Assembly: GCA_963802375.1 (NCBI GenBank)
Contig: CAWDIJ010000010.1
Span: forward strand, 992,001-1,056,000
Length of the DNA: 64,000 nucleotides
Reading direction: 5' to 3'
Origin: JACDAN01 sp963802375
GTDB taxonomy: Bacteria > Actinomycetota > Thermoleophilia > Gaiellales > Gaiellaceae
The position numbers and the translations under genes are program-made. Position 1 is the stretch's first letter. Each line of letters starts with the position of its first letter. The notes under the pieces are model-generated. The model saw only the letters and a program-made list of their open reading frames with translations. It had not been told where the DNA came from and ran no database searches. Shown piece by piece: positions 40,098 through 47,850 of the stretch.

Positions 40098-41045
40098 TCA
40101 CAGCTCGGACGGGACGGGCACGAGCTTCTCGATCTTCACGCCCTCGGCGAGCCGCGTGAGCTCGCGCGGCTCGAACCTCCCGGCGCCGACCTCCTGCACC
40201 GCTGCGGCCCCCGCTGCCACCGCGCGCTGGAGGGCCTGCTCGAGCGGGAGCTCGTCGAGCCGCGCGGCCATGTAGCCCGCGAGCAGCACGTCGCCCGATC
40301 CTGCCGGCGAGACCGTCGCGACCTCCGCCACCGCAGCGTAGAAGCGCTCGGCCTCCCGCTCCTCCCGGAGCAGGGCATAGCACCCCGAGGTGAGCGTGAT
40401 CAGGACGTTCCTCGCGCCGAGGTCGGAGATGTGGTCGAGCGCCTGGATGAAGTCCTCCGGGTCGTGGAACTCCTGCCCGACGAGCCCCTCGGCCTCCCGC
40501 TCGTTCGGAGTGACGAGGAACGGCTCAGCCTCGGTGCCGAGGCGCAGCGGCTGGCCCTCGGCGTCGAGGACAGCCCGAATCCCCCGCCGCTCGAGCTCCC
40601 GGATCGCCTCCGCGTAGAAGCCATCCTCCACGCCGCGCGGCAGGGTGCCGGCAAACACGACCGCGTCGGCGCCGCGCGAGAGGTAGCGAAGCTTCTCCAG
40701 CAGCAGCTCGAGCTCCTCCGACGTCACGTGCGGGCCCCACTCGTTGATCTCCGTGTAGGTGCCGCCCGTCGGGTCGACGACGGCCGTCGAGGTCCGCGAC
40801 TCGTCGCCGATCTTGACGAAGTCGTTGAGGATCCCCTCCCGCGTCAGCTCGCTCACGACGCGGGCGCCGGTCCGGCCGCCCGCCAGCCCGGTGGCCACGA
40901 CCGGCACGTCCATTCGCTTCAGCGCTCGGGCGATGTTGACGCCCTTGCCGCCGGCCAGCGTCAGCCCGGCGCTCGCACGGTGCCGCTGGCCGGGCTGGAA
41001 GTTCGGCACCGTGAGCGTCCGGTCGAGCGCCGCGTTCATCGTCAC
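40098..41045 (-). CDS. PfkB-family sugar kinase (1-phosphofructokinase-like)
   Basis: 315 residues, GTG at 41045. NAALDRTLTVPNFQPGQRHR with the glycine-rich ALTLAGGKGVNIARAL-type motif (LTLAGGKGVNIARALKRMDV) is the substrate-binding N-terminus of the FruK/LacC group; VFAGTLPRGVEDGFYAEAI and VSPAGSGDVLLAGYMAARL carry the second signature with catalytic D252. It probably phosphorylates fructose-1-phosphate or tagatose-6-phosphate. No PTS genes are nearby. Its start is nine bases after the carboxypeptidase stop, so it is likely expressed with that gene. Confidence 0.85.
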   Translation of the reverse strand: MTMNAALDRTLTVPNFQPGQRHRASAGLTLAGGKGVNIARALKRMDVPVVATGLAGGRTGARVVSELTREGILNDFVKIGDESRTSTAVVDPTGGTYTEINEWGPHVTSEELELLLEKLRYLSRGADAVVFAGTLPRGVEDGFYAEAIRELERRGIRAVLDAEGQPLRLGTEAEPFLVTPNEREAEGLVGQEFHDPEDFIQALDHISDLGARNVLITLTSGCYALLREEREAERFYAAVAEVATVSPAGSGDVLLAGYMAARLDELPLEQALQRAVAAGAAAVQEVGAGRFEPRELTRLAEGVKIEKLVPVPSEL

Positions 41046-41053
41046 CGTGATGA

Positions 41054-42172
41054 TCAGGAGAACCAGCCTCCGATGTGGTCGATGGTGCGGTCCGCGTACC
41101 AGCCGGTGCGGTCGAGGAAGCCGGGGTCGTCCCGCGCCTCGGCGGCGACGAGCGGCGTGCGGCCGAGGAGGCGTTTGCGGTCGTAGACGCGCAGCTCGCC
41201 GACCACCTGTCCCTCCCTGACGGGAAGGTCGAGCCGGCTCGGCATGACCACGCGCTCGACGAGCGATCGACCGATCCGGACCGGTCTACGCATCGGTCTC
41301 GCGGCGACCACCGGAACCGGATCGAAGCCCCACTCGACGGGGATCCGGCCGTAGACGCGATCGGGGGAGGCAAGTGGAACGTACGCGTAGCGCGACATGC
41401 CCCAGGCGAGGAGCTCCTCGAGGTCGGCGTTCCGGACGCCCCTCGACGGGCTTCCGAGGATGGTCGCGTAGATCGTGACGTGGTTCCCGCGGGCGGCGGC
41501 GACCTGGTTCCACCCGGCGCCCGAGGTGTGCCCCGTCTTCACGCCGAAGGTGCCCGGGAACTCGCCGAGGAGGTCGTTCCAGGTGTGGAGCGTCCTGCCG
41601 CCGGAGATCGCCGCGGACTCCTGGCGCACCAGCTGACGGATTATCGGCTCGCGCATGGCGACCATCGCGAGCTTCGTGACGTCCCAGGCGCTCGAGTAGT
41701 GGCCCTGCGCGTCGAGCCCGTCCGGCCGGACGAAGCGCGAGTCCGGAAGGCCGATGCTGGCGGCCGTGTTGTTCATCAGCGTCGGGAACGACTCCCCGAC
41801 CCGACCCTCGACGAACTCTCCCAGGGCAACGGCCGAGTCGTTCGCGCTCTGAATCAGCGCGGCCGCCATCAGCTCGCGGACGCGGATCCGCTCCCCGGCG
41901 CGCAGCCGGATCGTCGACCCGGTCACGCCGACGGCGTCGGGATCGACAGTCACCAGCTCGTTCGGCCTCGCGTGGGCGACGGTAAGCAAGGCAGTCATCA
42001 GCTTCGTGATGCTCGCGATCGGCAGCCGGTCGTGAGCCCGGCGGGCAAGCAGCACCTCGCCCGTCCGCGCCTCCTGCACGAGGTAGGCGCGAGCGTCGAC
42101 CTCAGGAGTCGCCGCGGACGCGGCTGAGGTCGAACAGGCAAAGACAGCGACAAGGACCGCCAGTCGCTTCAC
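41054..42172 (-). CDS. D-alanyl-D-alanine carboxypeptidase (penicillin-binding protein 5/6-like)
   Basis: 372 residues with a signal peptide (KRLAVLVAVFACSTSAASAA). Penicillin-binding motifs: SxxK at S54-K57 (PIASITKLMTALL), SxN at 109-111 (IQSANDSAVALGEF), KTG at 212-214 (FGVKTGHTSGAGW). The C-terminal domain ends in WYADRTIDHIGGWFS without an obvious amphipathic anchor. It trims the terminal D-Ala of peptidoglycan stem peptides outside the membrane. It is followed by the PfkB gene and preceded by a LysM protein, all on the minus strand. Confidence 0.94.
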   Translation of the reverse strand: MKRLAVLVAVFACSTSAASAATPEVDARAYLVQEARTGEVLLARRAHDRLPIASITKLMTALLTVAHARPNELVTVDPDAVGVTGSTIRLRAGERIRVRELMAAALIQSANDSAVALGEFVEGRVGESFPTLMNNTAASIGLPDSRFVRPDGLDAQGHYSSAWDVTKLAMVAMREPIIRQLVRQESAAISGGRTLHTWNDLLGEFPGTFGVKTGHTSGAGWNQVAAARGNHVTIYATILGSPSRGVRNADLEELLAWGMSRYAYVPLASPDRVYGRIPVEWGFDPVPVVAARPMRRPVRIGRSLVERVVMPSRLDLPVREGQVVGELRVYDRKRLLGRTPLVAAEARDDPGFLDRTGWYADRTIDHIGGWFS

Positions 42173-42182
42173 GGGCCTCAGG

Positions 42183-42506
42183 TTAGTCGACGCGGATCGG
42201 CATGCCGACCGTGAGAGCCACAGGATCGACGGTTGGATTGAGCTCCATCAGGCGGTCCACCGTCGTGCCGAACTTCTCCGCGATCGAGGCGAGCGTGTCG
42301 CCGCTCCGGACCGAGTACATCGTCGCCCGGGCGGCCTTGGTGCGCGCTTTCTTCGGCGCCTGTTGGACGGTCGTGGCGGCCGGCCGCGGCGTGGCGGCTT
42401 CGCCGCCGTGAAGCGCCGGCCGAGCCAGCAGCACAACCGCGGTGACAACCGCCAGCGCCAGCGCCGGGAACCCGTACCGAACCATCCACCAGGGGATCCT
42501 CACCAT
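42183..42506 (-). CDS. Membrane-anchored LysM-domain protein
   Basis: 107 residues from the ATG at 42506. One membrane helix near the N-terminus (YGFPALALAVVTAVVLL), a Thr/Ala-rich spacer and one C-terminal LysM domain, YSVRSGDTLASIAEKFGTTV followed by DRLMELNPTVDPVALTVGMP. LysM binds N-acetylglucosamine in peptidoglycan. No catalytic domain is attached, so it may anchor or localise partners, and the adjacent carboxypeptidase fits a wall role. The start overlaps the pyrF stop by seven bases. Confidence 0.8.
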   Translation of the reverse strand: MVRIPWWMVRYGFPALALAVVTAVVLLARPALHGGEAATPRPAATTVQQAPKKARTKAARATMYSVRSGDTLASIAEKFGTTVDRLMELNPTVDPVALTVGMPIRVD

Positions 42507-43402
42507 CCGGCCGCCGCCCAGACCTCGCTCCGGAGGCGAGCCGCCTCGGCGGCCGCAGCCGACCGCCAGTCGTCCTCGCCGTCCCGGTACGCGTAGATGA
42601 CCGAGCGCGCTGCTGCGACTAGCGCGCTGGCGGGTCCGCTCGTGAATGCTCTGGCCACGTCTCCGGGTTTCGCGCCCTGGGCGCCGAGACCTGGGAGGAG
42701 GAGCACGGACTGCGGCAGCAGCCGACGCGCCTCGGCGATCGCCCGCGGCTGCGTGGCGCCGATTACGGCCCCGACGCTCGACAGCCCGCGCTCGCCGACT
42801 GCGTCCGCGCCCCACTCCGCGACCAGCGAGGCCACGTGCTGCCAGAGCGGCCGGCCGTCGGAGAGGACGAGATCCTGAACCTCGCCGCCGCCGGCGTTCG
42901 AGGTCCGGACGACGCAGAAGACCCCGCGGCGGTGCCGCCGGCACGCCGCCAGGTAGGGCTCGACCGAGTCGCGGCCGAGGTACGGGTTCACAGTCAGCGC
43001 GTCCGCCACCGGCTCCGCGCCCTCCTCGCGCGGCTCGAGGTACGCCGCCGAGTAGGCGCGCGCGGTCGAGCCGATGTCCCCGCGCTTCCCGTCGGCGAGC
43101 ACGACGAGCCCGGCCGTGCGCGCGTAGTCGCAGACCTCCTCGAAGGCGGCGAGCCCCGGCGCCCCGAGCGCCTCGAAGAACGCCAGTTGCGGCTTGACGC
43201 CGACGACGTAGGCCGCGACCGCATCGATGATCCCGCGGCAAAACCGCGCCGCTGCCTCGGCCGGAGGCTCCCCGCGCAGCTCGACCGGGAACAGCTCGGG
43301 CCGCGGATCGAGGCCGACCAGGACCTGCGACCGCTTGCGGTCGACGGCGTCGGCGATCCGGTCGCCGAACGTCATGCCGCGAACCAGCACGGTCTCAGAC
43401 AT
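42500..43402 (-). CDS. pyrF: Orotidine 5'-phosphate decarboxylase
   Basis: 300 residues, the longer (type 2) form common in actinobacteria. The catalytic loop VLADGKRGDIGSTARAYSAA contains D104, K106 and D109; LVGLDPRPELFPVELRG and VTVNPYLGRDSVEPYLAAC-type segments (ALTVNPYLGRDSVEPYLAA) form the phosphate site together with GVFCVVRTSNAGGGE. Converts OMP to UMP. A terminator-like hairpin and the HU gene lie upstream; pyrE is further upstream on the same strand. Confidence 0.95.
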   Translation of the reverse strand: MSETVLVRGMTFGDRIADAVDRKRSQVLVGLDPRPELFPVELRGEPPAEAAARFCRGIIDAVAAYVVGVKPQLAFFEALGAPGLAAFEEVCDYARTAGLVVLADGKRGDIGSTARAYSAAYLEPREEGAEPVADALTVNPYLGRDSVEPYLAACRRHRRGVFCVVRTSNAGGGEVQDLVLSDGRPLWQHVASLVAEWGADAVGERGLSSVGAVIGATQPRAIAEARRLLPQSVLLLPGLGAQGAKPGDVARAFTSGPASALVAAARSVIYAYRDGEDDWRSAAAAEAARLRSEVWAAAGW

Positions 43403-43433
43403 CGCGATGAGCGTACTGCCGACCCCAGACGCG

Positions 43434-43459
43434 GAACGGGGGCCTTGCGACCCCCGTTC
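43434..43459. terminator. Perfect 9-bp hairpin between the HU and pyrF genes
   Basis: GAACGGGGG (43434-43442) and CCCCCGTTC (43451-43459) with an 8-base loop, 22 bases after the HU stop on the minus strand. Well placed to end the HU transcript. No U-tract follows. Confidence 0.65.
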
Positions 43460-43480
43460 GAAGCTCGCCCTGGGGCGTTG

Positions 43481-43765
43481 TTACATCGAGCTCTTGACAG
43501 CGCTCTTCAGCTTGCTCCCCGCCGAGAACTTCGGCACCTTCGATGCAGGGATGTGCACGCGCTCGCTGGGGTTGCGGGGGTTCACGCCCTGACGGGCGGC
43601 GCGATTCTGCACTGAGAACTTGCCGAATCCGGTGAAGGCGACTTCCTCGCCGTTCCGGAGTGAATCGGTGATCGAGTCCAGGAACGCCTCGACGGCCTCA
43701 CCGGCTTCGCGCTTGCCGATATTGGCTTTCTGCGCGACGCGATCCACGAATTCTGCCTTTGTCAC
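43481..43765 (-). CDS. hup: HU-family DNA-binding protein
   Basis: 94 residues from a GTG with GGGAGGAG upstream. TKAEFVDRVAQKANIGKREA is the HU dimerisation helix, then VAFTGFGKFSVQNRAARQGV and NPRNPSERVHIPASKVPKFS, the DNA-binding arm (RNP followed by Pro), and GSKLKSAVKSS. Short form without the lysine-rich tail of mycobacterial HU. Bends and packs chromosomal DNA. Its own promoter is suggested at 43808-43836. Confidence 0.96.
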   Translation of the reverse strand: MTKAEFVDRVAQKANIGKREAGEAVEAFLDSITDSLRNGEEVAFTGFGKFSVQNRAARQGVNPRNPSERVHIPASKVPKFSAGSKLKSAVKSSM

Positions 43766-43807
43766 GAAGATTCTCCTCCCTCGACGTCAGTGCTAGTGCC
43801 GTTAAGG

Positions 43808-43836
43808 ACACTAACAGCGATCCTCTTTCCGCTCAA
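43808..43836 (-). promoter_or_regulatory. Candidate sigma-70-type promoter for the HU gene
   Basis: On the minus strand TTGAGC (43831-43836) and TAGTGT (43808-43813) are separated by 17 bases, fitting -35 and -10 boxes. The A/T-richer composition of this gap compared with neighbouring spacers supports a promoter. About 45 bases separate it from the GTG start. Confidence 0.45.
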
Positions 43837-43857
43837 CCATGCGGTTTGCGGGACTTT

Positions 43858-44388
43858 CTACGCCGGGAGCAGCTCTCCTGCCCGAAAAAGCGGCCTGAGG
43901 CGCACTCCGACGCGGGCCAGCTCGTCGGTTCCGCCCTCCTCCCGATCGACCACGCAGACCGCCGTCCCGCACTCGAGACCGGCCTCGCGAAGCGCCTGAA
44001 TGGCCGCAACGGCGGCGCCTCCAGACGTCACGACGTCCTCGACGAGACAGACCCGCTCGCCCGTCTCGAAGGCGCCCTCGATGCGGTTGGAGGTGCCGTA
44101 GTCCTTTGCCTCCTTGCGGACGATCAGGAACGGGAGCCGGGAGGCCAGGGACGAGGCGGCGGCGAGGGCGACGGCGCCCAGCTCCGGGCCGGCGAGTCGC
44201 GCGGCCCGTGGTTCGTGCTCGCCGACGACCGACGCGAGACGGGAGGCGATGGCCTCGAGGAGGTCAGGCCGGGTCTCGAAGCGGTACTTGTCGAAGTAGT
44301 GGGTCGACCTGCGCCCCGACCGAAGGACGAAGTCGCCTTCGAGGAGCGCGTGCTCGCGAAGCGCCGACCGCAGCTCGTCGTCGGTCAT
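43858..44388 (-). CDS. pyrE: Orotate phosphoribosyltransferase
   Basis: 176 residues. FVLRSGRRSTHYFDKYRFET is the N-terminal orotate site, LAGPELGAVALAAASSLASR follows, and the PRPP motif is VCLVEDVVTSGGAAVAAIQA (EDVVTSGG). FLIVRKEAKDYGTSNRIEGA carries the catalytic lysine loop. Makes OMP from orotate. The start overlaps the small gene upstream by four bases. Confidence 0.94.
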   Translation of the reverse strand: MTDDELRSALREHALLEGDFVLRSGRRSTHYFDKYRFETRPDLLEAIASRLASVVGEHEPRAARLAGPELGAVALAAASSLASRLPFLIVRKEAKDYGTSNRIEGAFETGERVCLVEDVVTSGGAAVAAIQALREAGLECGTAVCVVDREEGGTDELARVGVRLRPLFRAGELLPA

Positions 44389-44573
44389 GCGAGGAGGTCG
44401 AGCAGCTCGCGGGCGTCGTTCAGGAGGTCGTCAGCCTCGACGCCTCGCTCGAGCCTCAGCACGGAGGCGTCGTCGTAGTGCACGTCGACGTACTCCTCCG
44501 GGCGCATGGCACGCCGCCAGAGCAGGATCCCGACCAGGATCGCCAACGGGATCGTGACCCTATGAGGAAGCAC
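44385..44573 (-). CDS. 62-residue protein with an N-terminal membrane helix
   Basis: VTIPLAILVGILLWRRAMRP gives one helix and the rest is an acidic, helical tail (DASVLRLERGVEADDLLNDA then RELLDLLA). It overlaps the roadblock gene upstream by 14 bases and pyrE downstream by four, so it is embedded in a translationally coupled trio. No family was recognised. The predicted coiled helical tail could mediate contact with a partner such as the roadblock protein (inference). Confidence 0.6.
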   Translation of the reverse strand: MLPHRVTIPLAILVGILLWRRAMRPEEYVDVHYDDASVLRLERGVEADDLLNDARELLDLLA

Positions 44574-44922
44574 TCGCCTTCGCCTTCGTGCGACGCCGAA
44601 TCTTGCCGAGGGTCGTGCGCAGGTCGTGGAGGACGAGGCCGGAGACCGGATCCCGGCCCGTGACAGCGACGATGGCGCCGGTCCCCTCGCGGAGGACGAA
44701 GACGCTGCCGTCCACAGTCACCGCCTCGAGCCGCGTCGGCGAGACGCCGGTGCGCAGGGCGGCGGCGTAGGCGAGCATCGCGGCCGCGATCTCGGCCGCC
44801 CGGGTGGCCTCCGAATCACCCACCGTCGCCGCGCGCGGCTTCCCGTCGGCGTCGAAGATCACGGCGGCGACAACGTCTTCCGAGACGTCGAGCAGCTCCG
44901 CCAACGCCTGTTCGCCGGTCAC
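44560..44922 (-). CDS. Roadblock/LC7-domain protein
   Basis: 120 residues. The fold is seen as EQALAELLDVSEDVVAAVIF, then DADGKPRAATVGDSEATRA, AAEIAAAMLAYAAALRTGV and TVDGSVFVLREGTGAIVAVT. In bacteria this domain often works with MglA-type or other small GTPases as regulator; no GTPase gene is next to it here. A basic tail (KIRRRTKAKAS) ends it. Divergent from the YihY gene. Confidence 0.78.
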   Translation of the reverse strand: MTGEQALAELLDVSEDVVAAVIFDADGKPRAATVGDSEATRAAEIAAAMLAYAAALRTGVSPTRLEAVTVDGSVFVLREGTGAIVAVTGRDPVSGLVLHDLRTTLGKIRRRTKAKASASS

Positions 44923-44942
44923 GCCGGGAACATACTGCGGCG

Positions 44943-45761
44943 ATGCACGAGCCGCTCCAGAAGTTCTTCGCCGACCGAGGGCCTCACCTCGCGGCGATGA
45001 TCGCGTACTTCGCGCTCCTCTCGCTCGTGCCGCTCGTCTTCCTCGCGCTGGCGCTCCTCGGGCTTTTCGGTCGAGCGGATGAGTCGACCTACCTGGTGCG
45101 CGAGCTGAACGCCGTTCTCCCGTCCGCCTCGATCGGGCAGATCGTCAGCGTCGTCAACGACATCCGCGACAACGCCGCCACGCTGGGGATCATCGGCGGC
45201 GTCTTCCTCCTGTGGACCTCGCTCTCGCTCTTCAGCGTGCTGGAGTCCGCGTTCAACATCGTCTATGGCCGACCGAACCGCTCCTTCCTCCACGGGAAGG
45301 GCGTCGCGATCGTGGTCATGCTCGGAACCCTTATCACGCTGTTCGCCGGGCTCGTGATCGGCACAGTCGGCTTCCGGCTCCTGGACGACGCGGCCCCCGG
45401 CTTCGTCGGCAACGAGTGGGTCGCGTACTTCCTCTCGCTGCTGATCTCCACCGGGGCCGTGTTCGTCTTCCTCGTCTCGACCTACTACCTCTTGACGAAT
45501 GTCGAGCTGAGCGTCCGCGACGTCCTCCCCGGCGCGATCCTGTCAAGCATCCTGCTCCAGGTCAGCTTCCAGGCGCTGCCCCTGTACGTGACGCTCTCGC
45601 AGCGGGACGAGGTGCTGACGTTGCGCGCGCTCGGTGCGCCGGTGATCCTGCTGATCTGGCTCTACGTGATGGCGAACGCCATCGTCTTCGGCGCAGAGAT
45701 CAACTGGTGGCGCTCGCAGCGGCGGCTCGCCGACGAGGACGCGGTCCCGGGGCTCGCCTGA
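44943..45761 (+). CDS. YihY/BrkB-family membrane protein
   Basis: 272 residues with about six helices. Characteristic blocks: AAMIAYFALLSLVPLVFLAL, LGIIGGVFLLWTSLSLFSVL, ESAFNIVYGRPNRSFLHGKG, DVLPGAILSSILLQVSFQAL and LIWLYVMANAIVFGAEINWW. The family is widespread, sometimes annotated as virulence factor BrkB, and its transport or structural role is unsettled. Stop codon is followed three bases later by the inverted-repeat element at 45764-45857. Confidence 0.85.
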   Translation: MHEPLQKFFADRGPHLAAMIAYFALLSLVPLVFLALALLGLFGRADESTYLVRELNAVLPSASIGQIVSVVNDIRDNAATLGIIGGVFLLWTSLSLFSVLESAFNIVYGRPNRSFLHGKGVAIVVMLGTLITLFAGLVIGTVGFRLLDDAAPGFVGNEWVAYFLSLLISTGAVFVFLVSTYYLLTNVELSVRDVLPGAILSSILLQVSFQALPLYVTLSQRDEVLTLRALGAPVILLIWLYVMANAIVFGAEINWWRSQRRLADEDAVPGLA

Positions 45762-45763
45762 TG

Positions 45764-45857
45764 CTTGTGTTCCATGCCACGAGCGGTGCCCGGCCGCTCG
45801 AGTCGCTCGATTTCCTTGCAATCGATTGAGACGAGCAATCGTCACATGGATCACAAG
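45764..45857. repeat. Inverted-repeat element filling the gap between YihY and rdgB
   Basis: Outer arms CTTGTGTTCCATGCCACG (45764-45781) and CGTCACATGGATCACAAG (45840-45857) match as inverted copies at 15 of 18 positions. Each arm is directly followed, inward, by a small hairpin: CGAGCGG/CCGCTCG after the left arm and GACGA/TCGTC before the right arm. The element begins two bases after the YihY stop and ends at the base before the rdgB stop. The same arm sequence occurs twice, inverted, inside the gene at 2768-4333. Confidence 0.7.
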
Positions 45858-46427
45858 CTATGGCAGGGCCCCGGCGAGTGCATGGGCGGCTCGCGCGCGA
45901 TGGGAGCTGTGGGCTTTCCACTCGTCGCCGAGTTGCGCGACCGTTCGCTCCTCGCCCTCCGGGATGAAGACCGGGTCGAAGCCGAAGCCGCCGGCGCCGC
46001 TCGGCTCGTCGCCGATCCGACCCTCCAGGACACCGGTGCCGCGCAGCTCCTCGCCCTCAGGTGAGAGCGCCACCAGCTCGCAGACGTAGCGCGCGCGGCG
46101 TCCCTCGCCCTCCACGCCCTCGAGCTCTGACAGCACACGCTCGACGTGGAGCTCGCCGGCGAATCGCGCCGACCTGATCCCCGGCGCGCCGTCGAGGCCC
46201 GCGACCTCGAGGCCCGAGTCCTCGCCCAGCACCCAGCTCCCGGGTTCGCGCTGCCGGCCGAACAGCGCCTTCGCGCGGGCGTTCTCGTAATAGGTCTCGC
46301 CGGTCTCCGGTGGGTAGGCGTCCGCGTCGAGCGGCTCGATCTCCCAGCCGGGCAGCGCGCGGCGAAGCTCCCGGAGCTTGCCCGGGTTCGCGGACGCGAG
46401 GACTGCTTTCAGAGTTCCAGTTCCCAA
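45858..46427 (-). CDS. rdgB: RdgB/HAM1-family non-canonical purine NTP pyrophosphatase
   Basis: 189 residues. LASANPGKLRELRRALPGWE is the substrate-binding start (ASANPGK), GETYYENARAKALFGRQREP follows, then WVLGEDSGLEVAGLDGAPGI and GGFGFDPVFIPEGEERTVAQ. Removes ITP, XTP and dITP from the nucleotide pool. The start is unusual: the frame begins with a TTG inside a hairpin, while the family normally starts just before KAVLASANPGK, where only a CTG is available. Confidence 0.92.
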   Translation of the reverse strand: MGTGTLKAVLASANPGKLRELRRALPGWEIEPLDADAYPPETGETYYENARAKALFGRQREPGSWVLGEDSGLEVAGLDGAPGIRSARFAGELHVERVLSELEGVEGEGRRARYVCELVALSPEGEELRGTGVLEGRIGDEPSGAGGFGFDPVFIPEGEERTVAQLGDEWKAHSSHRARAAHALAGALP

Positions 46428-46460
46428 TGTGATGAGGCACAGGGCCTCATTGCGTTGGGA
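46422..46460. repeat. Hairpin overlapping the rdgB start and end of mgtC
   Basis: TCCCAATGTGATGAGGC (46422-46438) and GCCTCATTGCGTTGGGA (46444-46460) pair over 17 positions with three mismatched positions in the middle, around a five-base loop. It occupies the entire gap between the rdgB start and the mgtC stop at 46464, including the presumed rdgB initiation codon. Could be an inserted palindromic unit or an attenuator. Confidence 0.6.
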
Positions 46461-46463
46461 CTC

Positions 46464-47147
46464 TCAAGGGTTCCAGCGGGCGCCGCGGACGGCTTCGGCC
46501 TGCGTGAGCGCGTCGATCAGCTGCGCGGCGGTCTTGCCGGAGCCGAGGCGAACGCGGACGTCGACCCGGCGGCGGTCGCCTTCCTCCTCGAACTCCAGCG
46601 AGCTGACGTCGGCGCCTGCCTGCTCGACCGCCTCGAGGACGGAGACGGCGCTCGTCCCGGCCGGAAGGTCGACCGCGAGCCGTCCCTCCTCTGGCCGCAT
46701 CCGCGCCGAGAGTTTGAACGCGAGGAGCCGCAGCGGCCACAGGCTGACAAGCACGAGCGCGGTGGTCACCAGCGCCGCCCAGTAGTAGCCGACCCCTGAG
46801 GCCATGCCGATTGCGGCCACCACCCAGAGCGTCGCCGCCGTCGTCAGGCCCTTGACGGACAGGCCTTGCCGGATGATCGCGCCGGCGCCGAGGAAGCCAA
46901 TCCCCGTCACGACCTGGGCCGCGATGCGCGTCGGGTCGAAGACGAGGCCTTCCTCGGTCGAGAAGCGCCAGTCCGTCCAGGCGTACGCGGACACCATCGT
47001 GAAGAGCGCGGCGCCGACGGAGACGAGCAGGTGTGTGCGGAGGCCGGCCTCGCGTTCCCGCAATTCGCGTTCCAGGCCGATCGCGCCGCCGAGCACCGCC
47101 GCCAGCACGATGCGGAGGATGACCTCGGCCCAGGAGAGGTCAGGCAA
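46464..47147 (-). CDS. MgtC/SapB-family membrane protein
   Basis: 227 residues. Four or five helices in the N-terminal part: ILRIVLAAVLGGAIGLEREL, REAGLRTHLLVSVGAALFTM, VVTGIGFLGAGAIIRQGLSV (the GFLGAGAI family signature), LTTAATLWVVAAIGMASGVG and YYWAALVTTALVLVSLWPL. A cytosolic ACT-like tail (about 150-227) includes LEAVEQAGADVSSLEFEEEG. MgtC proteins modulate Mg/K homeostasis or the ATP synthase. It overlaps the rph stop by eight bases. Confidence 0.88.
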   Translation of the reverse strand: MPDLSWAEVILRIVLAAVLGGAIGLERELREREAGLRTHLLVSVGAALFTMVSAYAWTDWRFSTEEGLVFDPTRIAAQVVTGIGFLGAGAIIRQGLSVKGLTTAATLWVVAAIGMASGVGYYWAALVTTALVLVSLWPLRLLAFKLSARMRPEEGRLAVDLPAGTSAVSVLEAVEQAGADVSSLEFEEEGDRRRVDVRVRLGSGKTAAQLIDALTQAEAVRGARWNP

Positions 47148-47850
47148 GCACCGCCTCCACGGCGCGCCGCTGAGCCTGGCCGATCTCCTCGATGCCCGCA
47201 GCCGCCAGGTCGAGGAGCTCGTCCAGCTGCCCGCGGCTGAACCGCTCCCCCTCGGCGGTCGCCTGCACCTCGATCAGCCGACCGTCGCCGCTCATCACCA
47301 CGTTGAGGTCGACCTCGGCGCGCGAGTCCTCGGAGTAGTCGAGGTCGAGCAGAGGCTCACCGTCCACGATTCCGAGCGAGACGCCCGCCACGGAGTCCGT
47401 GAGGGCCTTCCCGAGGCCGAAGCGATCGAGTGCCCGGCGCGCGGCGACGTACGCGCCGGAGATCGCCGCGCAACGAGTCCCGCCATCCGCCTGGAGAACG
47501 TCACAGTCGATCCAGAGCGTCCGCTCGCCGAGCGCCTCCAGATCGGTGACGGCGCGGAGAGATCTTCCGATCAGGCGCTGGATCTCCACGGTGCGCCCCT
47601 TCTGGCGACCGGTGCTCGCCTCCCGCGCGGTCCGCTCGCCCGTGGACGCCGGCAGCAGGCCGTACTCCGCCGTCATCCAGCCCTTGCCCTTGCCCATCAG
47701 CCACCGCGGCACGCCCTCGGTGATCGACGCCGTGCAGAGGACGCGCGTCTTGCCTGCGGAGATCAGCGCCGACCCGGCCGGCTGCTCGAGGTAGTCGACC
47801 TCGATCTCCAGGGGCCGGAGCTCGTCGGCCCGCCGGCCGTCCCCTCTCAT
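47140..47850 (-). CDS. rph: Ribonuclease PH
   Basis: 236 residues from the ATG at 47850. Phosphorolytic 3'-exonuclease that trims tRNA precursors. Landmarks: GDGRRADELRPLEIEVDYL, SALISAGKTRVLCTASITEG, GKGWMTAEYGLLPASTGER, EIQRLIGRSLRAVTDLEALG, WIDCDVLQADGGTRCAAISG and SGDGRLIEVQATAEGERFSR, with DLDYSEDSRAEVDLNVVMS for the active-site acids. Overlaps murI by four bases upstream. Confidence 0.96.
   Translation of the reverse strand: MRGDGRRADELRPLEIEVDYLEQPAGSALISAGKTRVLCTASITEGVPRWLMGKGKGWMTAEYGLLPASTGERTAREASTGRQKGRTVEIQRLIGRSLRAVTDLEALGERTLWIDCDVLQADGGTRCAAISGAYVAARRALDRFGLGKALTDSVAGVSLGIVDGEPLLDLDYSEDSRAEVDLNVVMSGDGRLIEVQATAEGERFSRGQLDELLDLAAAGIEEIGQAQRRAVEAVLA

Noticed and set aside
40042..45825. 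CCTTGCAATCGA shared by two intergenic regions as a separate repeat family
   Set aside because: Twelve matching bases at two sites (40042 and 45814) is too little evidence in a window of this size; noted only beside the hairpin.
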